Assembly: GCA_024643255.1 (NCBI GenBank)
Contig: JAHENF010000022.1
Location: 1 to 34,096 of the forward strand
DNA from: Ilumatobacteraceae bacterium
GTDB lineage: Bacteria; Actinomycetota; Acidimicrobiia; Acidimicrobiales; Ilumatobacteraceae
Direction: 5' to 3'
DNA length: 34,096 nt
The translations under genes and the position numbers were made by a program. Every line of letters starts with the position of its first letter. The stretch's first letter is position 1. The notes under the pieces were generated by a model that was given only the letters and a program-made list of their open reading frames with translations, had not been told where the DNA came from and ran no database searches. This document shows, piece by piece, positions 16,534 through 23,299 of the stretch.

Positions 16534-16923
16534 ATGAGTGAACCCGAAGCCGTCGTCGCGGCATTCATCGCCGCAATCGAATCCAAGGACATCGACGCGG
16601 CGGTCGAGTTGCTCGCCGACGACGTCTCGTACGAGAACGTGCCGATGTCGCCGATCGCGGGCAAGGAAGCCGTGCGGGCGACGCTCGGGGCCTTCCTCGG
16701 CGCTGCTGCGCAGGTGGAGTGGCCGATCCGGCGCCAGGTCGTCGCCGGCAACGTGGTCGTCAACGAGCGTCTCGACCGGTTCCAGATCGGCGACGGGTGG
16801 CTCGAGCTCCCGGTCGCCGGATTCTTCGAGGTGACCGACGCGGGCCTGATCAGCCTGTGGCGCGACTACTTCGACATGGCGAGCTACACCGGCCAACTCG
16901 CGGCGCTCACCGCCACCGACTGA
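16534..16923 (+). CDS. Limonene-1,2-epoxide hydrolase-like (SnoaL-fold) protein
   Basis: 129 residues, the size of a single NTF2/SnoaL-fold domain. It matches the limonene-1,2-epoxide hydrolase subgroup rather than generic SnoaL proteins. Tyr33 and Asn35 (SYENVPMSPIAG) correspond to the water-positioning Tyr/Asn, Arg79-x-Asp81 (NERLDRF) to the Arg/Asp of the catalytic dyad, and Asp111 (LWRDYFD) to the second Asp. The Tyr-to-Asp spacing (33 to 81) equals that of the Rhodococcus enzyme (53 to 101), as I recall. The predicted reaction is opening of an epoxide to a diol. It follows an LLM oxidoreductase by 27 bp. Two 43-nt repeats lie downstream. Confidence 0.8.
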   Translation: MSEPEAVVAAFIAAIESKDIDAAVELLADDVSYENVPMSPIAGKEAVRATLGAFLGAAAQVEWPIRRQVVAGNVVVNERLDRFQIGDGWLELPVAGFFEVTDAGLISLWRDYFDMASYTGQLAALTATD

Positions 16924-16932
16924 CCCAGCTTT

Positions 16933-16975
16933 GCGATGAGATTGTGGTCGGACAGGTGGTCCGGAATCTCATCGC
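16933..16975. repeat. 43-nt palindromic repeat, copy B
   Basis: Arms GCGATGAGATT and AATCTCATCGC, 43 nt overall, 9 bp after the LEH-like stop. The inner part also pairs partly (GTGGTCGG / GGTCCGG region). It is the first of two copies between convergent genes and may double as a transcription terminator. Confidence 0.85.
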
Positions 16976-16994
16976 TCGTGGGGTTCCGCCCATT

Positions 16995-17037
16995 GCGATG
17001 AGGTTGTGGCCCGCTGGGCGGCCCGAAACCTCATCGC
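16995..17037. repeat. 43-nt palindromic repeat, copy C
   Basis: Arms GCGATGAGGTT and AACCTCATCGC, 43 nt, starting 62 bp after copy B. The one arm base that differs from copy B (A to G) is compensated on the other side (T to C). It ends 20 bp before the aldo/keto reductase stop. Confidence 0.85.
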
Positions 17038-17056
17038 CGGTCGGGGTCGTGCTCGG

Positions 17057-18028
17057 TCAGGCGAACTCCCTGACCGGCTGCGGGGTGTAGGGCGACTCGA
17101 GGCGCGCCACTTCGTCGTCGGTGAGCACGAGCTCGAGCGAGGCGATCGCGTCGTCGAGATGCTGCTGCTTCGTGGCGCCGATGATCGGCGCGCTCACCGC
17201 GGGGTTGCGTGACACCCATGCCAGTGCCACCTGCGCCCGTGACACTCCTCGGTCGGCGGCGATCGCCGCGACTTCGCTGATGATCTCGGTGTTCGCGGAG
17301 CCGTACAAGGTCTTGCCGAACTCGTCGGTGTCCTGTCGCGCGGTCGACTCGTCGAGGTCACGGGTGAGCTTGCCCCGGGCCAACGGGCTCCACGGGATCA
17401 CCCCGACGCCCTGATCGGTGCACAGCGGGAGCATCTCGCGTTCCTCCTCGCGGTAGAGCAGGTTGTAGTGGTTCTGCATCGTGGCGAACTTCGTCCAGCC
17501 ATTGCGCTCAGCGAAGTGCTGGGCCTTCGCGAACTGCCACGCCCACATCGACGACGCACCGATGTGCAGCGCCTTGCCGGCCTTGACGACGTCGTGCAGC
17601 GCCTCCATCGTCTCCTCGATCGGCGTGCGGTGATCCCAGCGATGGACCTGGTACAGGTCGACGTAGTCGGTGCCGAGCCGGCGCAGGCTGTTGTCGATCT
17701 CGGTCATGATGGCCTTGCGCGACAAGCCCCGGCCGTTCGGGCCGATCCGCATCTGCCCGTGCACCTTCGTGGCGAGCACGATCTCGTCGCGGCTGGCGAA
17801 ATCGGCCAGCGCGCGTCCGACGATCTCCTCGCTCGTGCCATCCGAGTACACGTTCGCGGTGTCGAAGAAGTTGATCCCCGCCTCGACGGCGCGCTGGATG
17901 TGCGGGCGGCTCTCGTCTTCGCTCAAGGTCCAGGCATGGTTGCCGCGGTCGCTGATGCCGTAGCTCATGCACCCCAGGCAGATGGGTGACACGTCGAGTC
18001 CGGTGGTGCCGAGTTTGCGATACCTCAT
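17057..18028 (-). CDS. Aldo/keto reductase
   Basis: 323 residues, typical for the superfamily. The catalytic tetrad is visible: Asp56 and Tyr61 in FFDTANVYSDG, Lys88 in VLATKVHG and His129 in LYQVHRWD. C-terminal NADPH-binding elements include GVIPWSPLARGKL and ALAWVSRNPAVSAPIIGATKQQHLDDAI. The pattern GTTGLDVSPICLGCMSYG at the N-terminus is that of the YhdN/YajO-like AKR group. It reduces carbonyls to alcohols with NADPH in the cytoplasm. It is convergent with the LEH-like gene and divergent from the alpha/beta hydrolase, with 43-nt repeats on both sides. Confidence 0.93.
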   Translation of the reverse strand: MRYRKLGTTGLDVSPICLGCMSYGISDRGNHAWTLSEDESRPHIQRAVEAGINFFDTANVYSDGTSEEIVGRALADFASRDEIVLATKVHGQMRIGPNGRGLSRKAIMTEIDNSLRRLGTDYVDLYQVHRWDHRTPIEETMEALHDVVKAGKALHIGASSMWAWQFAKAQHFAERNGWTKFATMQNHYNLLYREEEREMLPLCTDQGVGVIPWSPLARGKLTRDLDESTARQDTDEFGKTLYGSANTEIISEVAAIAADRGVSRAQVALAWVSRNPAVSAPIIGATKQQHLDDAIASLELVLTDDEVARLESPYTPQPVREFA

Positions 18029-18077
18029 GCTCCGACCCTACGACCCCATGCTGCCGGCGTCGCCGTCGAACCCGTCA

Positions 18078-18120
18078 GCGATGAGTCTGGGCGCGCACGG
18101 GTCGCGCTGAGACTCATCGC
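18078..18120. repeat. 43-nt palindromic repeat, copy D
   Basis: Arms GCGATGAGTCT and AGACTCATCGC, 43 nt. It lies between the divergent aldo/keto reductase and alpha/beta hydrolase genes, upstream of both, so a terminator role is unlikely for this copy. Confidence 0.8.
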
Positions 18121-18177
18121 AGCCGACTGGAGGATGACCGCGTCTGCGGGGTTGTTCGGCGAAGGTGGCGTGACTAA

Positions 18178-18197
18178 GTTGTAGTAATCGCTACAAC
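18178..18197. promoter_or_regulatory. TetR-type operator upstream of alpha/beta hydrolase
   Basis: GTTGTAG-TAATCG-CTACAAC is a perfect 7-bp inverted repeat, 12 bp before the hydrolase ATG at 18210 and next to its AGGAGG. A near-identical site lies before the convergent TetR gene at 19635. The pair strongly suggests that the TetR protein represses both itself and this hydrolase. Confidence 0.75.
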
Positions 18198-18209
18198 CAG
18201 GAGGTTCCC

Positions 18210-19088
18210 ATGACCACGCTCACGCCGTCGGACGCCGCCGATCTGTTCCGCCGACCGCCGGGGCGCTTGCTCGACGTCGGGGCAGGCGAGGTTGCCCATC
18301 GCCAGGTCGGCAGCGGGCCGAACGTGCTGTTCATCCACGGTTGGCCGGTCAGCGGGGCGACGTTCCGCAAGCTGCTCCCGCACCTGGTCGACCACGTGAC
18401 GTGCCACGTGATCGACCTGCCGAGCAGCGGTTCGAGCAGGTTCGACGACACCACGACGCTGACGATCGACCAACACATCCGCAGCGTGCGGCGGGTCGTC
18501 GATCTGCTCGAACTCGACGACGTGGCCGTCGTCGGTCACGACAGCGGCGGTCTGATCGCTCGCCACGCGATGGTCGGCGATCCGAGGCTGCGCGCCATGG
18601 GTCTGATCAACACCGAGCAGCCGCAGGGATCGAGCTGGCGGTTCCGGATGTTCCTGGCCGGGCGGCACATGCCCGGCTTCGCCGGAGTGCTCGGCTGGGC
18701 AGCAGGGAATCCACGGGTGCGCCGGAACCCCTTCGTGTTCGGCGGCGCGTTCGAAGACCGTTCACTGCTCGACGGTGACTTCGACGAGTTCTTTCTTGCT
18801 CCCCTGAACGAGAACCCCGCGAGGCGCCACGCTGCCGTGCGTCTGCTGCGCAGCTTCGACTACCAGCTGGTGCACGACCTGGCCGATGTGCATCGGCGGA
18901 TCGAGGTGCCCGTGCAGTTGGTGTGGGGCGACCGCGACCCCTTCTTCCCGATCGCGCGTGCCGAGGGCATGGTCGACACGTTCCCCGACGCTCGACTCGC
19001 GACCATCGCTGGCGCCGGCCTCTTCTCCCACGAGGAGGAGCCGGCCGCGGTCGCCGAGGCCCTCCTGCCGGTGCTGACCGGAGGCTGA
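18210..19088 (+). CDS. Alpha/beta-fold hydrolase (epoxide hydrolase/haloalkane dehalogenase-like)
   Basis: 292 residues, with AGGAGG placed 7 nt before ATG 18210. The core motifs are VLFIHGWPVSGATFRKLLPHL (39-59, HGWP oxyanion region) and the nucleophile elbow VVGHDSGGLIARHAM. There the nucleophile is Asp111, not Ser, as in epoxide hydrolases and dehalogenases. The acid is probably the Asp in VWGDRDPFFP, and the His lies in AGLFSHEEEPAAVAEAL. No Trp follows the nucleophile, which favours epoxide hydrolase or another reaction over dehalogenation. Its stop abuts the stop of the convergent TetR gene. It is regulated by the operator at 18178. Confidence 0.87.
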   Translation: MTTLTPSDAADLFRRPPGRLLDVGAGEVAHRQVGSGPNVLFIHGWPVSGATFRKLLPHLVDHVTCHVIDLPSSGSSRFDDTTTLTIDQHIRSVRRVVDLLELDDVAVVGHDSGGLIARHAMVGDPRLRAMGLINTEQPQGSSWRFRMFLAGRHMPGFAGVLGWAAGNPRVRRNPFVFGGAFEDRSLLDGDFDEFFLAPLNENPARRHAAVRLLRSFDYQLVHDLADVHRRIEVPVQLVWGDRDPFFPIARAEGMVDTFPDARLATIAGAGLFSHEEEPAAVAEALLPVLTGG

Positions 19089-19625
19089 TCAGGCGACGCC
19101 GAGGCGCGTTGCCGCCCGACCGGCAGCTTCGGGCCCCGCGAGTTGCCGGACCAGAAGGAGCCCATCGAGGAGCGCGATCGCAGCTTCGGACTCGGCGCGC
19201 CGGGCTGCAGGTCGACCTTCGAAGAACGTGGCGAGCCATTCGACCCAGGCGCCGACCAGACCGGTGACCACACGTCGGTACGGCTCGCGGCCCGCCGCTG
19301 CGAGACCGTTGGCCTCGAAGAACAACGCGAAGACCGGGTCGGCATCGCGATGGGCGAGGACCGGCCAGGCGGTCCGGGCGAGCTCGAGATGGCCGGCGGC
19401 CGGAGTGGTGAATGCCTCGGCCAGGGTCAGCTGGAGCCTCAGGCCCACCGCCCCCATCACCTCGGTGATGAGATCGTCCTTCGTGGGGAAGTAGTAGACG
19501 ATGATCCGGTCGCTGATCCCGAGGCGTTTGGCGAGTCGGCCGAACGTGAGCTGGCTGAGCCCGTCGTCGAACACCGCATCGAGCGCTCCCTGAAGGATGT
19601 CGTCCTTGCTGTGCTTGTGGCCCAT
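19089..19625 (-). CDS. TetR/AcrR-family transcriptional regulator
   Basis: 178 residues from ATG 19625. The N-terminal HTH is typical: DDILQGALDAVFDDGLSQLTFGRLAKRLGISDRIIVYYFPTKDDLI, with the recognition helix around ISDRIIVYYF. The ligand domain follows. The stop codon is directly adjacent to that of the convergent hydrolase. Matching palindromes lie upstream of this gene (19635-19652) and of the hydrolase (18178-18197), indicating autorepression and control of the hydrolase. The divergent LLM/LDI-like pair starts 91 bp away and could share the operator. The inducer is unknown. Confidence 0.93.
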   Translation of the reverse strand: MGHKHSKDDILQGALDAVFDDGLSQLTFGRLAKRLGISDRIIVYYFPTKDDLITEVMGAVGLRLQLTLAEAFTTPAAGHLELARTAWPVLAHRDADPVFALFFEANGLAAAGREPYRRVVTGLVGAWVEWLATFFEGRPAARRAESEAAIALLDGLLLVRQLAGPEAAGRAATRLGVA

Positions 19626-19634
19626 CGGCTCCGA

Positions 19635-19652
19635 TCGTAGTGACCGCTACGA
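19635..19652. promoter_or_regulatory. TetR-type operator upstream of tetR gene
   Basis: TCGTAG-TGACCG-CTACGA, a perfect 6-bp inverted repeat with a 6-bp spacer, lies 10 bp before the TetR start. It matches the site at 18179-18196 in geometry and in most bases, with covarying second positions (T/A there, C/G here). It lies in the divergent gap before the LLM oxidoreductase. Confidence 0.75.
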
Positions 19653-19715
19653 CCGGCGCTCGGGCGTAGTTCCACGACGCGTGACCGAGGTGCCGTCGGC
19701 GGGTACGTTGGCGTG

Positions 19716-20621
19716 ATGGACCTTGGAATCTTCGGTGGCGTGAGTGGACGGAGCGGGATGGCCGGAGTCATCGCCGACGTCAAGGCAACCGCCGATGCGG
19801 GCTTCGCCTCGTACTGGCTTCCGCAGCTCGTCCAGAGCATCGAGGCGATGAACGTCATCGGCGCGGTCGCGCAGCACGTGCCGGACTTCCGTTTCGGGAC
19901 CTCGGTGGTGCCGACCTATCCCCGACATCCGATGGTGATGGCCGAGCAGGCGATGACGACCAGCAAGGTGACGGGCGGGCAGTTCACGCTGGGGATCGGG
20001 TTGTCGCACCAGCCCGTCGTCGAAGGGATGTGGGGCATGTCGTTCGACAAGCCATTGCGCCATGCACGCGAGTACCTCGAGGTGCTGATGCCACTGCTCG
20101 GTGGCGAGGCCGTGAATTTCGTCGGTGAGACCGTGACGGCGCGCGGCAAGCTGGACATCGACGCCGTGGAGCCGCCGGTGTTGCTCGCGGCGCTCGGTCC
20201 GCAGATGCTGCGTCTGGCCGGGGCCCGCTGTGCCGGCACGATCACGTGGATGACCGGTGCCTCGACGCTCGCGTCGCTGACCGTGCCGACCATCGGTGAG
20301 GCCGCCGAGGCAGCGGGTCGCCCCGCCCCTGAGATCGTCGCCGGCTTTCCCATCTGGGTCACCGACGATGCCGAGGCCGCCCGTGCGAACGCCGCCAAGA
20401 CGTTCAAGATCTATGGACAGCTCCCGTCGTACCGGGCGATGCTCGACCACGAAGGTCTCGCCGGCCCGGAAGACCTCGCCATCATCGGCGACGAGGCGAC
20501 TTGTGCAGGTCGGATGGACGAACTCGCAGCGGCGGGCGTCACGCTGTTCATCGCGTCGGAGTTCGCCGCCGATCCGGAGGATCGAGCACGAACCAGGGCG
20601 TTCCTCGCCAGTCGACTCTGA
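19716..20621 (+). CDS. LLM-class F420-dependent oxidoreductase
   Basis: About 301 residues from ATG 19716 (MDLGIFGGVSGRSGMAG); the GTG immediately before (19713) is an alternative start. The barrel motifs are GFASYWLPQLVQSIEAMNVIGAVA, FRFGTSVVPTYPRHPMVMAEQA, the F420-family GGQFTLGIGLSHQPVVEGMWG, and VLLAALGPQMLRLAGARCAGTITWMTG. This fits the MSMEG_4879-like subgroup (TIGR03564), from memory. Its stop (TGA 20619-20621) shares one base with the ATG of the next gene, so the pair is translationally coupled. It is probably a redox partner step for the substrate of the LDI-like protein. Confidence 0.9.
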   Translation: MDLGIFGGVSGRSGMAGVIADVKATADAGFASYWLPQLVQSIEAMNVIGAVAQHVPDFRFGTSVVPTYPRHPMVMAEQAMTTSKVTGGQFTLGIGLSHQPVVEGMWGMSFDKPLRHAREYLEVLMPLLGGEAVNFVGETVTARGKLDIDAVEPPVLLAALGPQMLRLAGARCAGTITWMTGASTLASLTVPTIGEAAEAAGRPAPEIVAGFPIWVTDDAEAARANAAKTFKIYGQLPSYRAMLDHEGLAGPEDLAIIGDEATCAGRMDELAAAGVTLFIASEFAADPEDRARTRAFLASRL

Positions 20622-22096
20622 TGGAGCTCTCCGCTCGCTCGCTCGGTTGGTTGCGGTACCTGCACCGCAAGGCCCACACGCCCGACGACTGGAGCCGTGG
20701 GGGGCATCCGCATCCGCACTGGGACGATCGTTCCGATCCGCCGATGGCGAGCTGGCATCGTTTCGATCTCGTCGACTCGTCGTACGCGATGGGACTGATG
20801 GCGCACCGAACGCCTGCCTGGACCGAACCGTACGTCGCCGTGCTCGACCAGCTGATCGAGCGACACACCGGCTGGTGGTCGGCCGCCGACTGGCTCACCC
20901 AGTTCGGTCACGACCCCGATCGTGCGAACTACCCGGACATCTACCGCTTGTTCATTCCCCAGGAACTGTGGGGCGACTACGACGTGCCGGGGTGGACCGC
21001 CAACGGCACCGAACCGTGGGGCGTCCAGATGGATCCGGTCGCGGCCGACGGGATGCTGTTCTACAAGGGCTTCCTGCTCGTGCTGCTCGGCATCCGTTCG
21101 ATGGTCGACAACTCGCCCGATGCTCGCGACCGGTGGAACGAACCGTTCGAGATGATTCGCGACGGCGACAACACCTTCACGTGGACGCATGCCCAGATCG
21201 CTGACCACCTGACCCGGCAGTGGCTGGCTGCACCGATCGGGTGTCATTGAGAGAACACCAAGGTCTGGCCGTTTTGACTGGCCGGAGCTGGCCTCGGTCT
21301 GAGGCTCCACGACAACCGATACGGGACTGACTTCAACGCTCAGGCGTTCGAGCCGTGGTGGGCCTACGCCCGCGAGCACTATCTCGACCTTGCCGATTCG
21401 GCGCCGCCCCAGATGACGACCTTCTACTACGACCCTCAGGTCGACGTGCACCATCGCCTTCCGGTGGCCGCTGCGCTGACGACGTCGTTCTACGCCGCCC
21501 CGCAGGTCCCCGCTGATGCCCGTCGGCTCTTCGACGCCGGGTGTGTCTCGGCGGGCATGAACCGACCGATCGTCACGCCGGTCAGGGCCAGCCGTGCCTT
21601 CGGGTCGTCGCTGCTCCTCGCGCGTGAGTGGGCGGTGACCGAGCTCGAGGGGCATCTCGCAGACGCGATCGAGGCGTCGTACGAACCGAGATGGGACACC
21701 GCGCTCGGTGAGTTCACGTGGGGGCTGGGACTGAACGAGCCGCATCCCCGCGGTCAGTTCAATGCGTTCCTGGCGGCTGCCGAAGCTGGTGGGCCGGGCG
21801 CCTGGACGCGTCTGTCGGCGGCACCGCTGGCGCGTTGTCCGCAGATCGTCGACGTCGACTTCCCGGCGATGGCGCTCAGCCGTGCCGAGTGGGTCGACGG
21901 TAATCTTCGACTCCGGTTGGCGCCGCGGCGCGAGGATCCGACGATCTTCACGACCTTTCGACTGGTCGGCGCCGAACCGCGCAACTGGGACGTCCACGGT
22001 CTCGACGGCGTCAGCCTGGATCTGTCGACGACCGGCCTCACCATCCGCGTCCCGATGGTCACTGCCGATCTCGAGTTGATCCGCGGCAGCTACTGA
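20621..22096 (+). CDS. Linalool dehydratase/isomerase-like protein with two in-frame UGA codons (candidate dual selenoprotein)
   Basis: A single frame of 491 residues is interrupted only by TGA at 21248 (residue 210) and 21275 (residue 219). The protein reads on sensibly across both: LAAPIGCH-U-ENTKVWPF-U-LAGAGLGLRLHDNRYGTD. LinD of Castellaniella has two catalytic cysteines in C-x8-C, followed 16 residues later by GTD; both spacings are reproduced here with U for C. Further LinD-like segments are SSYAMGLMAHRTPAW, QELWGDYD and DPVAADGMLFYKGF; the LinD YKGH histidine is Phe151 here. LinD hydrates/dehydrates and isomerises linalool, geraniol and myrcene. Each TGA is followed by a SECIS-like hairpin. 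The alternative is a double-nonsense pseudogene. The substrate is unknown, and the alignment is from memory. Confidence 0.72.
21248..21286 (+). promoter_or_regulatory. SECIS-like hairpin for first UGA (21248)
   Basis: TCTGGCC (21264-21270) pairs with GGCCGGA (21280-21286): seven pairs including one G-U. The 9-nt loop GUUUUGACU starts 20 nt after the UGA. This meets the bacterial SECIS rules I know: apical loop about 16-37 nt downstream and a G in the first two loop bases. The second UGA lies inside this loop. Confidence 0.5.
21275..21306 (+). promoter_or_regulatory. SECIS-like hairpin for second UGA (21275)
   Basis: GGCCTC (21290-21295) pairs with GAGGCT (21301-21306): five Watson-Crick pairs plus one G-U. 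The loop GGUCU starts 18 nt after the UGA. E. coli fdhF SECIS has the apical loop sequence AGGUCU about 17 nt after its UGA, so both loop and distance agree closely. It does not overlap the preceding hairpin. Confidence 0.6.
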
Positions 22097-22131
22097 CCCC
22101 GGCCCCGGCGATCCGGTGGGGGCAGGCCGGG

Positions 22132-22184
22132 TGTTTGTGGCGAGGATTGGTTGACCCGTCCCAACCGGAGTGCGCCACAAGCGG
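22132..22184. repeat. 53-nt hairpin repeat, copy 1
   Basis: It begins TGTTTGTGGCGAGGATTGG. Outer arms TTGTGGCG/CGCCACAA and inner arms GGTTG/CAACC make a nested stem-loop. It lies just after the LDI-like stop (22096), in the convergent gap before the GST-like gene. The second copy follows with a 73-bp period and two base changes. Confidence 0.85.
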
Positions 22185-22204
22185 ATGTGGGGTGGCACGC
22201 CTGA

Positions 22205-22257
22205 TGTTTGTGGCGAGGATTGGTTGACCCGTCCCAACCGGAGTGCGCCGCAAACGG
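22205..22257. repeat. 53-nt hairpin repeat, copy 2
   Basis: Identical to copy 1 except for two bases near the 3' end (GCAAA in place of ACAAG). It ends 11 bp before the GST-like stop codon. The rest of 22097-22267 holds no gene; spurious minus-strand frames across it read GTGQPILATN. The pair may act as a bidirectional terminator. Confidence 0.85.
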
Positions 22258-22267
22258 GGAAGGGCGG

Positions 22268-23299
22268 TCAGGAGAGCAGGGGTTCGCAGCCGGTGCCTGC
22301 GAGCAACCGGTCGACATCGGAGCGATCGGTGGCGGAGAGCGCGGCGTACTGCTCGCGCAGCCAGGCGAGGCACTTCCCCTGGTAGGCGAACGGGCCCTGG
22401 CGGTACTCCTGGCCGTCGATCTCGCACACCATCTCGTCGGCGCCCGACTGCAGCGCCTCGGCGTTGGCGATCATGAACGGCGCGTAGGTCCGGCCGATCT
22501 CGTGGAGCAGGGAGATCGTCGTCGCCGGGATCTCGTCGCGCCCGACCCAACCCTCGTTGCCAGTGACCGACCACCACGACAGGTCGTCGGTCATGTCGAC
22601 CCAGTGGACGACCCGTGGCGCCCGCTCGACGGCGATGCGCGCGGACTCCGGATCCCAGCCGACCAGCTGTCGCAGCTGACCGAACAGCCCGAAGTCGCCG
22701 CGACCCGGCCGGTCGCCGAGCAGGAACGTCCCGGCGCTGAAGCTCGCGGTCAAGAGGTCGAGCAGTCGCGTGTACGAGTTCTCGATGATCGGACGGTTCG
22801 CCTCGGTCGAGCCCACCAGCGCCATGCGACCGATCTGGCGATCGGTGATGAAGCGCTGCCTGTCCTCCCAGTCGGCGTCGGACACCTGGAGGTTCTGATC
22901 GAGCGGCAGGAGCTTGGCTGCCTTGTCGATCGCGTCGTCGTAGTACCAGCGGTAGTGGTACATCGGCTTGGTCACCCACTCGTCGCCGTAGTCCTCGATC
23001 AGGTAGTCGAGGAACGCGACGACCGGGTCGGTCGGCACCAGGCTCCGCTCGGCGAACATCGTCTCGAGTCGCATGATCTGCGGTGACGAGTCGATCATCG
23101 CCTCGGTGTACTCACCCTGGTCGTCGGGGAACGCGACGACCGGGATCAGCCGGACCGGAACCGGCGGGAGACGGTCGTGCTTCGAGCCGCGCAGCACCCA
23201 CGTGAACGGGATCTGCCGGTAGCGGAACACCGAGCGCATCTTCAGCGAGTACGGCGACCCGTACCCGCCGCCGAGCTGGAGCGGGTACTCGGCGCTCAT
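22268..23299 (-). CDS. Glutathione S-transferase-like protein
   Basis: 343 residues from ATG 23299, overlapping the upstream stop by ATGA; last gene of the nine-gene run. The N-terminus is thioredoxin-fold GST-like (PLQLGGGYGSPYSLKMRSVFRYRQIPFTWV...LIPVVAFPDDQ), followed by EAMIDSSPQIMRLE. The C-terminal helical domain contains NSYTRLLDLLTASFSAGTFLLGDRPGRGDFGLFGQLRQL, where GDRPGRGDFGLFG is the usual GST N-capping region. The protein is longer than the usual 200-230 residues. Actinobacteria usually lack glutathione, so the thiol cofactor may differ. It is probably conjugative or dehalogenating within the cluster (inference). Confidence 0.82.
   Translation of the reverse strand: MSAEYPLQLGGGYGSPYSLKMRSVFRYRQIPFTWVLRGSKHDRLPPVPVRLIPVVAFPDDQGEYTEAMIDSSPQIMRLETMFAERSLVPTDPVVAFLDYLIEDYGDEWVTKPMYHYRWYYDDAIDKAAKLLPLDQNLQVSDADWEDRQRFITDRQIGRMALVGSTEANRPIIENSYTRLLDLLTASFSAGTFLLGDRPGRGDFGLFGQLRQLVGWDPESARIAVERAPRVVHWVDMTDDLSWWSVTGNEGWVGRDEIPATTISLLHEIGRTYAPFMIANAEALQSGADEMVCEIDGQEYRQGPFAYQGKCLAWLREQYAALSATDRSDVDRLLAGTGCEPLLS

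Noticed and set aside
21413..22096. Separate 227-residue gene starting at ATG 21413
   Set aside because: It lies in the same frame as 20621-21250 with conserved sequence upstream of the ATG (residues LAGAGLGLRLHDNRYGTD), so it is the C-terminal part of the LDI-like protein, not an independent gene.
20411..22237. 608-residue minus-strand open frame
   Set aside because: Low-complexity Arg/Val/Gly-rich translation without domains, antisense to the LDI-like gene and crossing the 53-nt repeats; a shadow of high-GC codon usage.
22132..22257. CRISPR array
   Set aside because: Only two repeat units, 53 nt long with a 20-nt gap, no cas genes, and an internal hairpin; a tandem duplicated hairpin instead.
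22090..22317. Minus-strand frames containing GTGQPILATN
   Set aside because: They translate only the 53-nt repeats and flanking DNA; the apparent peptide repetition comes from the DNA repeat.
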